Counted from the stretch's first letter, positions 1-8,438 are shown. The stretch: DNA of 64,000 bases from Bacteroidales bacterium (GCA_017454905.1 JAFTCB010000028.1:19481-83480), one strand, 5' to 3'. Numbers and translations: made by a program. Notes: generated by a model from the letters alone, not told the origin.

Positions 1-1
1 C

Positions 2-1129
2 GATATCGGTAAGGACTCCCACTACTATGACGATTTCGCCAACCGGACGATTCTCAAGCGCATCGCCCAGAAGTGCTATCTGCCGATGAACGAGCTGCTG
101 CTCGAGTCCATCAAGAAGAACAAGGGCAAGTTCAAGCTGGCCTTCTCCATCTCTGGTTCCGCCCTGGAGCAGTTCGACCGCTACGCTCCCGAGGTGATCG
201 AGAGCTTCCGCAAGCTCGCCGAGACCGGTTGTGTGGAGTTCCTCTGCGAGACCTACAACCATTCCCTGTCTTCCCTGGCCTCCAAGCAGGAGTTCGAGCA
301 CCAGGTGCTCAAGCACAAGGCGGCCGTGGAGCAGTATTTCGGCGTCACGCCCAAGACCTTCCGCAACACCGAGCTGATCTATTCCGACGCCATCGGCGGG
401 ATGGTCTATGACCTGGGCTTCAAGACGATGCTGACCGAAGGGGCCCGCCACATCATGGGCTGGAGAAGCCCCAACTACGTTTACAACAACGACTTCAAGC
501 CGGGCCTCAAGCTCCTGCTCCGCAACTATTCCCTCAGTGATGACGTGGCGTTCCGCTTCTCCGACCGCGGTTGGAAGGAGTGGCCGCTGACCACCGAGAA
601 GTTCGTCGGCTGGCTGAAGGCAGCCGAAGGTGAGATCGTGAACCTGTTCATGGACTACGAGACCTTCGGCGAGCACCAGGGAGCCGAGTGCGGCATCTTC
701 GAGTTCATGCGCGCCCTGCCCGACGCCGTCGCCAAGGACAAGGAACTGGAATTCGTGACGCCCGAGCGCGCCGCAGCCAAGCACAAATCCGTCGCCGACC
801 TGTCCGTCATGCAGCCCATCTCCTGGGCGGACGAGGAGCGTGATGTCACGGCCTGGCTCGGCAACGAACTCCAGCAGGATGCCTACAACAAGCTGTACGG
901 CCTGCAGGAGAAACTCTCCATCCTGAACGATGCCGCCCTCTGGGCCGACTACGGCCATCTGCAGGAGAGCGACCACCTGTACTACATGTGTACGAAGTTC
1001 TTCTCTGACGGAGAGGTCCACAAGCGGTTCAACCCGTACGATACGCCCTACGAGGCGTTCATCAACTACATGAACGTCCTGAGCGACTTTATCATCCGGG
1101 TGGACAACGCGATGGCTGAACGACAGTAA
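2..1129 (+). CDS. GH57 alpha-amylase family glycoside hydrolase (5' end cut by window)
   Basis: The reading frame is open from base 2, so the gene begins upstream of the window and only its last ~375 codons are present. The first ATG in the window (86) is internal. GH57 retaining enzymes act on alpha-1,4 glucans (starch, glycogen, maltodextrin). Family-like segments are R-N-T-E-L-I-Y-S followed by a Gly-rich stretch (near base 370) and F-M-D-Y-E-T-F-G-E-H (near base 650), the latter matching the conserved acidic/His motif of the GH57 barrel. No signal peptide can be judged. It lies 27 bp upstream of an alpha-glucan phosphorylase on the same strand, so the pair probably serves cytoplasmic storage-glucan turnover. 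Family assignment is good; exact substrate is not visible. Confidence 0.85.
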   Translation, partial: DIGKDSHYYDDFANRTILKRIAQKCYLPMNELLLESIKKNKGKFKLAFSISGSALEQFDRYAPEVIESFRKLAETGCVEFLCETYNHSLSSLASKQEFEHQVLKHKAAVEQYFGVTPKTFRNTELIYSDAIGGMVYDLGFKTMLTEGARHIMGWRSPNYVYNNDFKPGLKLLLRNYSLSDDVAFRFSDRGWKEWPLTTEKFVGWLKAAEGEIVNLFMDYETFGEHQGAECGIFEFMRALPDAVAKDKELEFVTPERAAAKHKSVADLSVMQPISWADEERDVTAWLGNELQQDAYNKLYGLQEKLSILNDAALWADYGHLQESDHLYYMCTKFFSDGEVHKRFNPYDTPYEAFINYMNVLSDFIIRVDNAMAERQ

Positions 1130-1156
1130 TTGATTGCCAAACCAACCAAGTAGTGT

Positions 1157-3718
1157 ATGATGAATAATTATGAAATGGCCGCGCCCGCGTGGAAAAGTGT
1201 GATGGTGACGCGCCATCTGCCGGAGGAGCTTTCGGGACTCGAGACCCTTTGCAAGAACCTCTGGTGGTGCTGGAACGACAATGCCAAGGCGTTGTTCCGC
1301 ACCGTTGATTACGAACTGTGGCACAAGTCCGGCCACAACCCGATGGTGATCCTGGACAAGGTGAGCCTGAAGCGGTACAAGGAACTCGCCAAGGATAAGG
1401 AGTTTCTGGCCCGCCTCGACGAGGTGATGGCGGACTTCAATGCCTATATGGAGGAGAAGAAGAACAGGACGGAGCCCTCTGTCGGGTACTTCTGCATGGA
1501 GTACGGACTGGATACCTCCCTGATGATCTATTCCGGCGGCCTGGGCATCCTGGCTGGCGACTACCTCAAGGAGACCAGCGACATGAATGTCAACCTGGTG
1601 GCGGTCGGCCTGCTGTACCGCTACGGCTACTTCACCCAGCGGCTTACCCCGCAGGGCAACCAGGTGGCCGAGTACAAGCCGCAGGATTTCCTCAAGATCC
1701 CTGCGGAGCCTGTCCTGGACCAGAACGGCGCCTGGAAGACCGTTTCCGTGCAGATGCCCGGCCGTACGATGTCCGCCCGCATCTGGAAGGTGGCGGTCGG
1801 CCGCACCGATCTCTATCTGCTGGATACGGACTATGAAGACAACATTCCCGAGGACCGTCAGGTCACACACCAGTTGTACGGGGGGGACTGGGAGAACCGG
1901 CTCAAGCAGGAGATCCTGCTGGGCATCGGCGGCGTCCGCGCACTGCGCGCGCTGGGCCTGCATCCCACGATTTATCATTACAACGAAGGCCATGCGGCAT
2001 TTGCCGGCCTGGAGCGTCTCCGCGAGTGCATCATGGATGAGCACCTCTCCTTCAACGAGGCGATGGAGCTGGTCCGCGCTTCCGGCCTCTACACGACCCA
2101 TACGCCGGTGCCTGCCGGACACGATGCCTTCGCGGAAGACATGATCGGCCGCTATTTCGGGCATTATCCCGGCCGTCTGGGCATCGACTGGCGCACGTTG
2201 ATGGGCCTCGGCCGTATCAACCCCGATGACCGGGGAGAGAAGTTCTCCATGAGCCATCTGGCCGCCAATCTCTCGCAGAATGTCAACGGCGTGTCCATGC
2301 TGCACGGCAAGGTCAGCGAGCAGATTTTCGCGGATATGTATCCGGGCTATCTCCCGGAGGAACTCTACATCAGTTATGTGACCAACGGCGTCCATTATCC
2401 GACCTGGGCCTCCAAGTACTGGAAAGAGCTGCACGCCAAGGTGTTCGGCCCCGAGTTCCAGACCCATCACTATGACAAGAAGTGTTTCGAGGGCATTTAT
2501 TCGGTCTCCGATTCCGAAATATGGGACATCCGCAAGACGCTCAAGAAGGAACTGGTCCGCACGATCCGCGAGCGCCTTTCCGATCCGCAGATGAGCGCAC
2601 ATTATACCCCGCGCCAGGTCGTCACGATCAAAGAGCGCCTGCGCGAGGATGTGCTGACGATCGGTTTCGCCCGCCGCTTCGCGACCTACAAGCGCGCCAC
2701 GCTGCTTTTCAGCGACCTGGACCGCCTCGATGCCATCGTCAACGATCCCAAGCGTCCGGTACAGTTCATCTTCGCCGGCAAGGCGCATCCTGCCGACGGC
2801 ATGGGACAGGACCTGATCAAGCAGATCATCGAGATCTCCAAGCAGGACCGTTTCCTCGGCCGCATCATCTTCGTGCCCGGTTATGACATCACGCTGGCCA
2901 AGCGCCTGGTCCAGGGTGTGGATGTCTGGCTCAACAACCCGACCCGTCCGCTCGAGGCTTCCGGTACCTCCGGCGAGAAGGCCGCGATGAACGGCGTCAT
3001 GCATTTCTCCGTGCTGGACGGCTGGTGGGTCGAGGGCTACAAGGAAGGTGCCGGCTGGGCGCTTCCGCTGGAAAGCACCTACGATGACAACAACTACCAG
3101 AACGAACTGGATGCCGCCACGATCTACGCGACCATCGAGAATGAGATCGCGGCGACCTACTATGACGTGGACAAGGCCTCCGGTCTCTCTCCGGTCTGGG
3201 TCGGTTATATCAAGAACACCATCGCGCAGGTGGCCTGCAACTTCACGACCAACCGCATGCTGACTGACTACTGCGACCAGTACTATGTGCCGCAGTACAA
3301 ACGTTACGAGGAACTGGCTGCCAAGGGCGCCAAGGTCGCCCGTGACATCGCTGCCTGGAAGCAGATGATGACGGTCGAGTGGAACAATATCAAGGTCGTG
3401 TCCTGCACGCAACCGGATGCCTCCTATGTCCTTTCCCAGAACAACATGCTCAAGAGCGAGGTCGTCCTCGACCTGGGCCGGCTCAAGCCGGAAGATATCG
3501 GCGTGGAGATCGTCTTCACCTCCCAGGATGCGAAGGGCGAGCTTCACATCCAGGAAGTTGAGGAACTGGAAATGGTCAAGTACGAGAACGGCATCGCCAC
3601 CTACGTGGCCGAAGTGCTGCCGGAACATACGGGTATGTACCAGGTGGGCAAGCGCATCTTCCCGAAGAATCCGCGCCTGCCGCACCGCCAGGACTTCCCG
3701 CTCGTCAAATGGCTGTAG
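1157..3718 (+). CDS. glgP: Alpha-glucan phosphorylase (GT35)
   Basis: This 853-aa cytoplasmic enzyme phosphorolyses alpha-1,4 glucan to glucose-1-phosphate using pyridoxal phosphate. The N-terminal ~100 residues form the DUF3417-like region of the shorter bacterial/archaeal phosphorylase branch, followed by YFCMEYG and YSGGLGILAGD near residues 112-135. The cofactor site EASGTSGEKAAMNG carries the PLP lysine at about residue 608; the residue before it is Glu, where Met is usual. Length matches the ~850-aa branch rather than E. coli GlgP. The start (ATG ATG AAT) follows the GH57 gene by 27 bp, consistent with an operon. The last 10 bp overlap the ribF start. A narrower name (maltodextrin versus glycogen phosphorylase) cannot be decided from sequence. 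Confidence 0.93.
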   Translation: MMNNYEMAAPAWKSVMVTRHLPEELSGLETLCKNLWWCWNDNAKALFRTVDYELWHKSGHNPMVILDKVSLKRYKELAKDKEFLARLDEVMADFNAYMEEKKNRTEPSVGYFCMEYGLDTSLMIYSGGLGILAGDYLKETSDMNVNLVAVGLLYRYGYFTQRLTPQGNQVAEYKPQDFLKIPAEPVLDQNGAWKTVSVQMPGRTMSARIWKVAVGRTDLYLLDTDYEDNIPEDRQVTHQLYGGDWENRLKQEILLGIGGVRALRALGLHPTIYHYNEGHAAFAGLERLRECIMDEHLSFNEAMELVRASGLYTTHTPVPAGHDAFAEDMIGRYFGHYPGRLGIDWRTLMGLGRINPDDRGEKFSMSHLAANLSQNVNGVSMLHGKVSEQIFADMYPGYLPEELYISYVTNGVHYPTWASKYWKELHAKVFGPEFQTHHYDKKCFEGIYSVSDSEIWDIRKTLKKELVRTIRERLSDPQMSAHYTPRQVVTIKERLREDVLTIGFARRFATYKRATLLFSDLDRLDAIVNDPKRPVQFIFAGKAHPADGMGQDLIKQIIEISKQDRFLGRIIFVPGYDITLAKRLVQGVDVWLNNPTRPLEASGTSGEKAAMNGVMHFSVLDGWWVEGYKEGAGWALPLESTYDDNNYQNELDAATIYATIENEIAATYYDVDKASGLSPVWVGYIKNTIAQVACNFTTNRMLTDYCDQYYVPQYKRYEELAAKGAKVARDIAAWKQMMTVEWNNIKVVSCTQPDASYVLSQNNMLKSEVVLDLGRLKPEDIGVEIVFTSQDAKGELHIQEVEELEMVKYENGIATYVAEVLPEHTGMYQVGKRIFPKNPRLPHRQDFPLVKWL

Positions 3719-4572
3719 TCTCTACCGGTTTTTTTGACGGTGTCCATCTCGGACACCGTCAGGTCCTTCAGACACTCGTCTCCTCCGCCCGCGAAAGGGG
3801 TGAGGAGGCGATTGTCGTTACGTTCGCCCAGCATCCGCGGGCGGTCCTCCAGCAGGACGCCCGCACGCTGCGGCTGTTGAATTCTCCGCAGGAGAAGGAG
3901 GCGCTGCTGCGTGCGCTCGGCGCGGACCGGGTGGTGGCGCTGCCTTTCGACCGCGCGTTTGCGCGGATGACGGCGTCGGAGTACATCCGCGAAGTGCTCG
4001 TGGGGCGTTTCGGCGCGACCGCGCTCGTGCTCGGCTACGACAACCGCCTCGGTTCCGACAAGCTCGGCCCGGACGGCGTCGGCGCCCTTGCCCGGTCCCT
4101 CGGCCTCGATGTCATCGTCGTCCCGCCGCAGACCGGCCCTGTCGCCGGAAACTTCGTCAGCTCGACGAAGATCCGGGAGGCGCTGGAACAGGGGCGCGTG
4201 GAGGACGCGGAAGGGATGCTCGGCTATGCGTATATGCTGCGGGGCGTCGTGGTGGGCGGCAAGCAGCTCGGCCGCACGATCGGATTCCCGACGGCGAACC
4301 TGCGGCTCTACGATCCCCTTAAGCTGGTCCCGGCCCGGGGCGTCTACCTGACGGAGGTGGAGGTCCTGGACGGCCATTACTGGGGGATGACCAACGTCGG
4401 CGACATCATCGAAACCCACATCTTCGACTTCAATGAAGACATCTACGGCCTGGACCTGCGGATCGCCTTCCGCAAACGGATCCGGGACATGCGGCGCTTC
4501 GACGGACTGGAATCCCTGAAGGCCCAGCTCGCCGCAGACGAAGAAGCGTGCCGGGCCCTGCTCCGGCCCTGA
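3709..4572 (+). CDS. ribF: Bifunctional riboflavin kinase / FAD synthetase
   Basis: RibF phosphorylates riboflavin to FMN and adenylates FMN to FAD. The N-terminal nucleotidyltransferase motif GFFDGVHLGH is at residues 7-16. The C-terminal riboflavin kinase domain has GRTIGFPTANL near residues 186-196 and the closing helix with FDGLESLKAQL. At 287 aa it is ~20 residues shorter than common RibF, because the sequence begins almost directly at the FAD-synthetase motif and the ATG lies inside the last codons of glgP (10-bp overlap). No FMN riboswitch is seen upstream. The overlap implies translational coupling to glgP. A non-ATG start further upstream inside glgP is possible. Confidence 0.92.
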   Translation: MAVVSTGFFDGVHLGHRQVLQTLVSSARERGEEAIVVTFAQHPRAVLQQDARTLRLLNSPQEKEALLRALGADRVVALPFDRAFARMTASEYIREVLVGRFGATALVLGYDNRLGSDKLGPDGVGALARSLGLDVIVVPPQTGPVAGNFVSSTKIREALEQGRVEDAEGMLGYAYMLRGVVVGGKQLGRTIGFPTANLRLYDPLKLVPARGVYLTEVEVLDGHYWGMTNVGDIIETHIFDFNEDIYGLDLRIAFRKRIRDMRRFDGLESLKAQLAADEEACRALLRP

Positions 4573-4598
4573 CACCCCTCTCCCGCGCGGGGACGGAC

Positions 4599-4629
4599 TT
4601 GCCATTTATCGAAAAAATACATATCTTTG
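4599..4629 (+). promoter_or_regulatory. Promoter of greA (Bacteroidota type)
   Basis: TTG at 4599-4601 and TATCTTTG at 4622-4629, separated by 20 bp, fit the Bacteroidota -33/-7 consensus (TTG, TAnnTTTG). Transcription should start near 4633, giving a ~60-nt leader before greA. Confidence 0.7.
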
Positions 4630-4638
4630 CAAAGACAT

Positions 4639-4673
4639 AAGGGTTCTGCCGCGCGAGGCAGGACTCCTTTTTA
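4639..4673 (+). terminator. Terminator-like hairpin in the greA leader
   Basis: The arms AAGGGTTCTGCC and GGCAGGACTCCTT pair around a 6-nt loop (GCGCGA), with one bulged T and one G-T pair, and are followed by a T run. The hairpin lies inside the 5' leader, between the promoter and the greA start codon at 4696, so it could act as an attenuator or produce a short leader RNA. Confidence 0.55.
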
Positions 4674-4695
4674 GTTAACTGAACGAAAAAACATT

Positions 4696-5166
4696 ATGGC
4701 AGAAGTACACTACATGAGCCAGGAAGGGCTGGATAAGCTCAAGAAAGAATTAGCCGAGGCGTTGGCTCAGCGTCCGGTCATCTCCGCAGCCATCGCCGAG
4801 GCGCGTGAGAAAGGCGACCTCTCCGAGAATGCCGAATACGAGTCCGCGCGCGAGGCGCAGGGCTTGCTCGAACTGCGGATCGCCAAACTGCAGAATCAGG
4901 TGGTCAACGCCAAGGTGCTGGACAGCTCGCAGCTCAACACCGACCAGGTCCAGATGCTCAACACCGTCAAGGTCGAGAACCTGGGCAACCACCGCGTGAT
5001 GGAATTCACCATCGTCGGCGAAAGCGAGGCGGATTTCTCCAAAGGCAAACTGGCGGCGACGACCCCGATCGGCAAGGCCCTGATGGGCCACAGGAAAGGG
5101 GAGACCGTCGAGGCGAAAGTCCCCTCCGGCGTCATGAAATTCAAAATCCTGGATATTACGTTCTGA
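4696..5166 (+). CDS. greA: Transcription elongation factor GreA
   Basis: GreA binds the RNA polymerase secondary channel and stimulates cleavage of backtracked transcripts. The 156-aa protein has the usual length and order: an N-terminal antiparallel coiled coil (about residues 8-75) with the acidic tip EKGDLSENAEY (Asp41, Glu44), then a C-terminal FKBP-like domain with PIGKALMGHRKGE. The gene has its own promoter and a leader with a terminator-like hairpin. Its stop overlaps the start of the HIT-family gene by one base (TGATGG), indicating coupling. Confidence 0.97.
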   Translation: MAEVHYMSQEGLDKLKKELAEALAQRPVISAAIAEAREKGDLSENAEYESAREAQGLLELRIAKLQNQVVNAKVLDSSQLNTDQVQMLNTVKVENLGNHRVMEFTIVGESEADFSKGKLAATTPIGKALMGHRKGETVEAKVPSGVMKFKILDITF

Positions 5167-5570
5167 TGGCCACCCTATTTACCCGCATCGCCCAAGGCGA
5201 GATCCCGTCCTACAAAGTGGCGGAGAACGAAGACTACTATGCTTTCCTGGACATCAGCCCGCTGGCCCAGGGCCACACGCTCGTGATTCCCAAGAAGGTC
5301 GAAGACGACTATATCTTCCACCTGGACGAACCGACCTACGAGGGCCTGTGGGCCTTCGCACGCAAGGTCGCCACGGCCCTGAAAGCCGCAGTACCCTGCA
5401 AGCGCGTCGGCGTGGCCGTGCTCGGAATGGAAGTTCCGCACACGCACATCCACCTGGTCCCGCTCCAGACCGAAGGCGACATGGACTTCCGCAAGGAACG
5501 CCCGAACTTCACCCCCGAACAAATGGCGCAGACGGCCGCCGCGATTCTCTCCGAATATGAGAAATTATAA
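5166..5570 (+). CDS. HIT family nucleotide-binding hydrolase
   Basis: A small HINT/Fhit-type protein that hydrolyses adenosine phosphoramidates or dinucleoside polyphosphates. The histidine triad H-T-H-I-H-L is at residues 92-97, with the central His94 expected to be the nucleophile. The N-terminal TLFTRIAQGEIPSYKV and the GHTLVIPKK segment are typical of the HINT branch. Length (134 aa) is normal. It shares one base with greA upstream, and its last 14 bp overlap the following lipoprotein gene, so the three form one operon. Physiological substrate is unknown. Confidence 0.93.
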   Translation: MATLFTRIAQGEIPSYKVAENEDYYAFLDISPLAQGHTLVIPKKVEDDYIFHLDEPTYEGLWAFARKVATALKAAVPCKRVGVAVLGMEVPHTHIHLVPLQTEGDMDFRKERPNFTPEQMAQTAAAILSEYEKL

Positions 5571-6657
5571 AACCATCCTGGCGCTCGCCCTTGCGGTGAC
5601 CGCCCTGACCGCCTGCGGGGACAAGGCCCGCATCCGCGGCACCGTTTCCGGCCTCTCCGGCAGGCAGCTGGTCGTCAAACAGCTGGACATCAACACTTAC
5701 CGGACCCTGGACACCATCAAGACCGGCGCGGACGGATCCTTCCATTACGACGTCCAGGTCGCAAAAGGACAGCCCGAATTCATCTACCTTTTCTACGGGG
5801 ATACCCGCGTCGCTGCCTTCCTGCTCGAAAAAGGCGAGACCGCGACCGTCGAGGCCGACACGCTGGGGCGCTACACCGTGACCGGCTCCGAGGGCTCCGA
5901 GGAGCTCGCGCGCGTGGCCAAGTCGCAGGCTGATTTCCTTGCCGCGCTGTTGGCCCACGAAGAGGAGCCTGCCGCAATGACGAAGGACTACATCAAGCAT
6001 TACCGCGACAATGTGAAATACGTGATGGAGCACCCCTTCTCGCTGACCACCGTCCCGGTGTTCTTCGAGCGTCTGGGCGAATCCGCCGTCTTCTCCCAGG
6101 TCACCGACGCCATCCTTTTCCGCAACGGTGCCGATTCCCTCGCCACCGTGTATCCGGACTCCCGCTACGTCAAGGCGCTGGCCCGGGAGGCGGACCGCCG
6201 CATGCGGATCCTGGAACTCAACGGCCAGCTGCAGACAGCCGCCGAGGCCGCTTTCCCGGATATCGTCCTGCCGGACATCAAGGGTGAGAAGAAGTCGCTG
6301 AGCGAGGTGGATGCCAAGGTAATCCTCGTGCATTTCTGGGATGCAAATGACGCAGCCCAGAAGATGTTCAGCATCGACCAGCTGCTCCCGCTGTACAAGG
6401 ATTTCCACCACCGCGGATTCGAGATCTACTCGATCTGCGTCACGCCGGACAAGCCGGAATGGGCTTCCTCCGTCCTTGCGCAGAAACTTCCCTGGATCAA
6501 CGTGAACGACGGTCTCGGGGCTGCTTCCCCGGCCGTGGTTACCTACAACGTCGACACCCTGCCGTATTCGTTCCTGATCATCAACGGCGAACTCAACACC
6601 AAAGATGTCGGCGGACTGGACGGCCTCCGCAAGGAGCTGAACCGCCTGCTTCGCTAG
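5557..6657 (+). CDS. TlpA-like lipoprotein with DUF4369 N-domain, CxxC lost
   Basis: The signal peptide ends in a lipobox, L-T-A-C, with Cys20. Residues ~25-110 look like the DUF4369 beta domain common in Bacteroidota TlpA/ResA-like proteins. Residues ~225-366 have a thioredoxin/AhpC-TSA pattern: VILVHFWDAN, then a helix, FEIYSICVTPD and a cis-Pro-like DTLPYSFLI. The position that normally carries W-C-x-x-C reads WDANDAAQ, so both redox cysteines are missing and disulfide exchange is unlikely. It probably sits in the inner face of the outer membrane or in the periplasm. It may be a binding or structural derivative. It overlaps the HIT gene by 14 bp and is followed by a strong hairpin. Confidence 0.8.
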   Translation: MRNYKTILALALAVTALTACGDKARIRGTVSGLSGRQLVVKQLDINTYRTLDTIKTGADGSFHYDVQVAKGQPEFIYLFYGDTRVAAFLLEKGETATVEADTLGRYTVTGSEGSEELARVAKSQADFLAALLAHEEEPAAMTKDYIKHYRDNVKYVMEHPFSLTTVPVFFERLGESAVFSQVTDAILFRNGADSLATVYPDSRYVKALAREADRRMRILELNGQLQTAAEAAFPDIVLPDIKGEKKSLSEVDAKVILVHFWDANDAAQKMFSIDQLLPLYKDFHHRGFEIYSICVTPDKPEWASSVLAQKLPWINVNDGLGAASPAVVTYNVDTLPYSFLIINGELNTKDVGGLDGLRKELNRLLR

Positions 6658-6674
6658 ATTCCCTTTCGGGAAAT

Positions 6675-6713
6675 GATAAACCGGGACGCTTCTTCCAAGC
6701 GCCCCGGTTTATC
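6675..6713. terminator. Convergent intergenic hairpin
   Basis: GATAAACCGGG-A-CGCTT pairs with AAGCG-C-CCCGGTTTATC around a TCTTCC-region loop. It sits between a plus-strand gene ending at 6657 and a minus-strand gene ending at 6728, so it probably serves both directions. No long T run follows. Confidence 0.65.
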
Positions 6714-6727
6714 GCTCCAAGTGGTGA

Positions 6728-7111
6728 TTACGCGTCGAATTTCGGCTTGAGGATCTCGGAGTAGAGGATGAGCTTCTTCTTGTCGATATCCAGCTTTTTC
6801 TTTTCTTCCACCGTCTCCGTCCGGATCTTGGATTCCCGGCGGATCGCCCGCGTCCCCTCTTTATCCGGCTCCCCGGCCTGGCGGGGAGGCTCCGGCACCG
6901 CTGCCGTCGGGAAGACGGTCTGCCCGGGATCCGGACCGGTGGCGGGCGCCTGCTCCCGGACCTGGCCCGGGACCTCCCAACGCGGAGCGCCGGCAACAGG
7001 ACGGGCCTGGACCTGGGGGATGCCTTTGCGCTTCTTAACCCGCTTGTCGATCAGCGAGATCGCAATCGGGAAAAGAAACATCAAGATGGGTATGAGTATC
7101 TCCCAGTCCAT
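6728..7111 (-). CDS. Small single-span membrane protein, unknown function
   Basis: Not recognised as a named family. With the start at 7111 the protein begins MDWEILIPILMFLFPIAISL, one transmembrane helix, followed by a basic stretch (DKRVKKRKG). A Pro/Gly/Ala-rich linker of ~60 residues follows, then a charged C-terminal helix with repeated KKL motifs ending YSEILKPKFDA. This arrangement predicts an inner-membrane anchor with a cytoplasmic tail. An upstream ATG at 7138 would add nine residues (MLPKVYLWI); I prefer the internal start because the helix then begins at the N-terminus. It follows tsaB on the same strand by ~40 bp and may be co-transcribed. Confidence 0.6.
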   Translation of the reverse strand: MDWEILIPILMFLFPIAISLIDKRVKKRKGIPQVQARPVAGAPRWEVPGQVREQAPATGPDPGQTVFPTAAVPEPPRQAGEPDKEGTRAIRRESKIRTETVEEKKKLDIDKKKLILYSEILKPKFDA

Positions 7112-7150
7112 AATCCAAAGATACACCTTCGGGAGCAAAAAAGCAAATGG

Positions 7151-7843
7151 CTAGAAGAGCTTCTTCTGGCTGACCGTGGCGACGAACTGCTTGAGATAGA
7201 AAGGCTCGAAGTACGCCGTGTCCCGGAAGCGTCCGGCTTCGAATTCCCGCATCGCGGGCACGAGCATCGCCGAAGCGCGCGGGGAAGCCTGGACAAAACG
7301 GGCCTCCGGCCCGGCAAGGACGGCGCTGCACTTGTCTGCGGCGTCCCCGATGAAGAGGACCGGTCCCGCTTCCCGCTCGCTGCGGAAACTGTCCGCGTCG
7401 ATGATGCGGGGCTCCACCTCCGTGAGCCGCTCTCCGGCAGGCGTGAAGACAGCGGTGTACACCTCCATCCTCCGGGCGTCGATCATGGGGATGACATAGC
7501 GGCATCCTTCGGGTAGGAGGCCTTCTGCGGCGGCCTGGTGGACAAGTACGTCGAGCGTCCCGGTCGAAAGCAGCGGGATGCCGGCGGCGAAGCAGATGCC
7601 TTTGGCGGTGGACACGCCGACGCGCAGGCCCGTATAGGAGCCCGGCCCGGCACTGACGCACACGGCGTCGAGGTCCGACGCGGCCAGCCCCTGCCCGTCG
7701 AGCACCTCTTTGACAAAGGGGGCCGTCATGGCGGCATGGGCGCGGGACCGATCGCTCTCGCGGCTCGCGGCAATCCGTCCGTCCATGGCAAGCGCCACCG
7801 AGCAGAGCGCGGTGGAAGTCTCGATCAGCAGGATATTAGGCAT
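7151..7843 (-). CDS. tsaB: tRNA threonylcarbamoyladenosine biosynthesis protein TsaB
   Basis: TsaB is the inactive Kae1-like partner that scaffolds TsaD and TsaE in t6A37 synthesis on ANN-decoding tRNAs. The N-terminus MPNILLIETSTALCSVAL and the segment VCVSAGPGSYTGLRVGVSTAKG are diagnostic of the ASKHA-fold TsaB family. The start at 7843 (ATG) overlaps the stop of cvpA by 8 bp. An in-frame TTG at 7876 would add 11 unconserved residues. Length from the ATG, 230 aa, is normal. tsaD and tsaE are not in the window. Confidence 0.9.
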   Translation of the reverse strand: MPNILLIETSTALCSVALAMDGRIAASRESDRSRAHAAMTAPFVKEVLDGQGLAASDLDAVCVSAGPGSYTGLRVGVSTAKGICFAAGIPLLSTGTLDVLVHQAAAEGLLPEGCRYVIPMIDARRMEVYTAVFTPAGERLTEVEPRIIDADSFRSEREAGPVLFIGDAADKCSAVLAGPEARFVQASPRASAMLVPAMREFEAGRFRDTAYFEPFYLKQFVATVSQKKLF

Positions 7844-8354
7844 CGGCTGCGGCAGCGTCACCTCCTCCCGTGACAAAAGTTTTCAGGATCGGGAAAATCT
7901 TGTCAGCGATATCTTTCAGGGTATTGTATACCACGGCGTTCGCAGTGGCCTCGGGCTTCACAAGGTGCAGGGAGCTGTTGAGGGACTCGAACAGCAGGAT
8001 GAGCAGGCCGAGGACCAGGCCGACCTTGAGGACGGCGAAAACCAGGCCGAACAAGCGGTTGAGGAAGCCCAGGGAGAGGGCTTTCATCGCGTTGGTGATC
8101 AGCGAGCCTACCAGATTGAGCAGGAGGGCGGAGACGATGGCGATGAGCACGAAGCTGATCACGTTGAGGATGGTCTTCTCCAGCGTGATGTACTGGGACA
8201 GCCAGTCGCCGAGGACCGTCGAGAAATGGAACGCGGCCCACGCGGCCACGAGGATCGCCACCAGGTCGACAGCTTGTTTGACAAAGCCTTTGGAAATGCC
8301 GCTGACGATCGCCGGGACGAAGCAGAGGAGAAGAATAATATCCAGAATAGCCAT
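7836..8354 (-). CDS. CvpA family membrane protein
   Basis: The 172-aa inner-membrane protein has four predicted helices: residues ~3-20 (ILDIILLLCFVPAIVSGI), ~30-45, ~64-88 and ~105-125. The first loop carries the family-like GISKGFVKQAVDLVAI. CvpA proteins are linked to envelope integrity and, in E. coli, to colicin V production; the biochemical role is uncertain. The C-terminal tail is Gly/Asp/Ala-rich. It is transcribed divergently from ileS and overlaps tsaB by 8 bp. Confidence 0.85.
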   Translation of the reverse strand: MAILDIILLLCFVPAIVSGISKGFVKQAVDLVAILVAAWAAFHFSTVLGDWLSQYITLEKTILNVISFVLIAIVSALLLNLVGSLITNAMKALSLGFLNRLFGLVFAVLKVGLVLGLLILLFESLNSSLHLVKPEATANAVVYNTLKDIADKIFPILKTFVTGGGDAAAADA

Positions 8355-8360
8355 ATCGTT

Positions 8361-8392
8361 TTTGGTTAAATGGGTAGAAATCGCTAAATTTG
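8361..8392 (+). promoter_or_regulatory. Promoter of ileS
   Basis: TTTG at 8361-8364 and TAAATTTG at 8385-8392, 20 bp apart, match the Bacteroidota -33/-7 pattern. The start site would fall near 8396, about 30 nt before the ileS ATG at 8428. There is no room for a T-box leader. Confidence 0.7.
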
Positions 8393-8409
8393 TAGGATTA
8401 AAACAAATG

Positions 8410-8438
8410 CAAAATTAGGTAAAAAATATGATATTCAA
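8410..8438 (-). promoter_or_regulatory. Promoter of cvpA-tsaB
   Basis: On the minus strand TAATTTTG (plus-strand 8410-8417) follows a TTG (8436-8438) with 18 bp spacing. It drives the divergent cvpA-tsaB unit and overlaps the initially transcribed region of ileS. Confidence 0.55.

Noticed and set aside
3600-3720. FMN riboswitch before ribF
   Set aside because: ribF starts inside glgP and no RFN-element-like sequence is visible.
8355-8427. T-box leader of ileS
   Set aside because: Only about 30 nt lie between the predicted start of transcription and the ATG, far too short.
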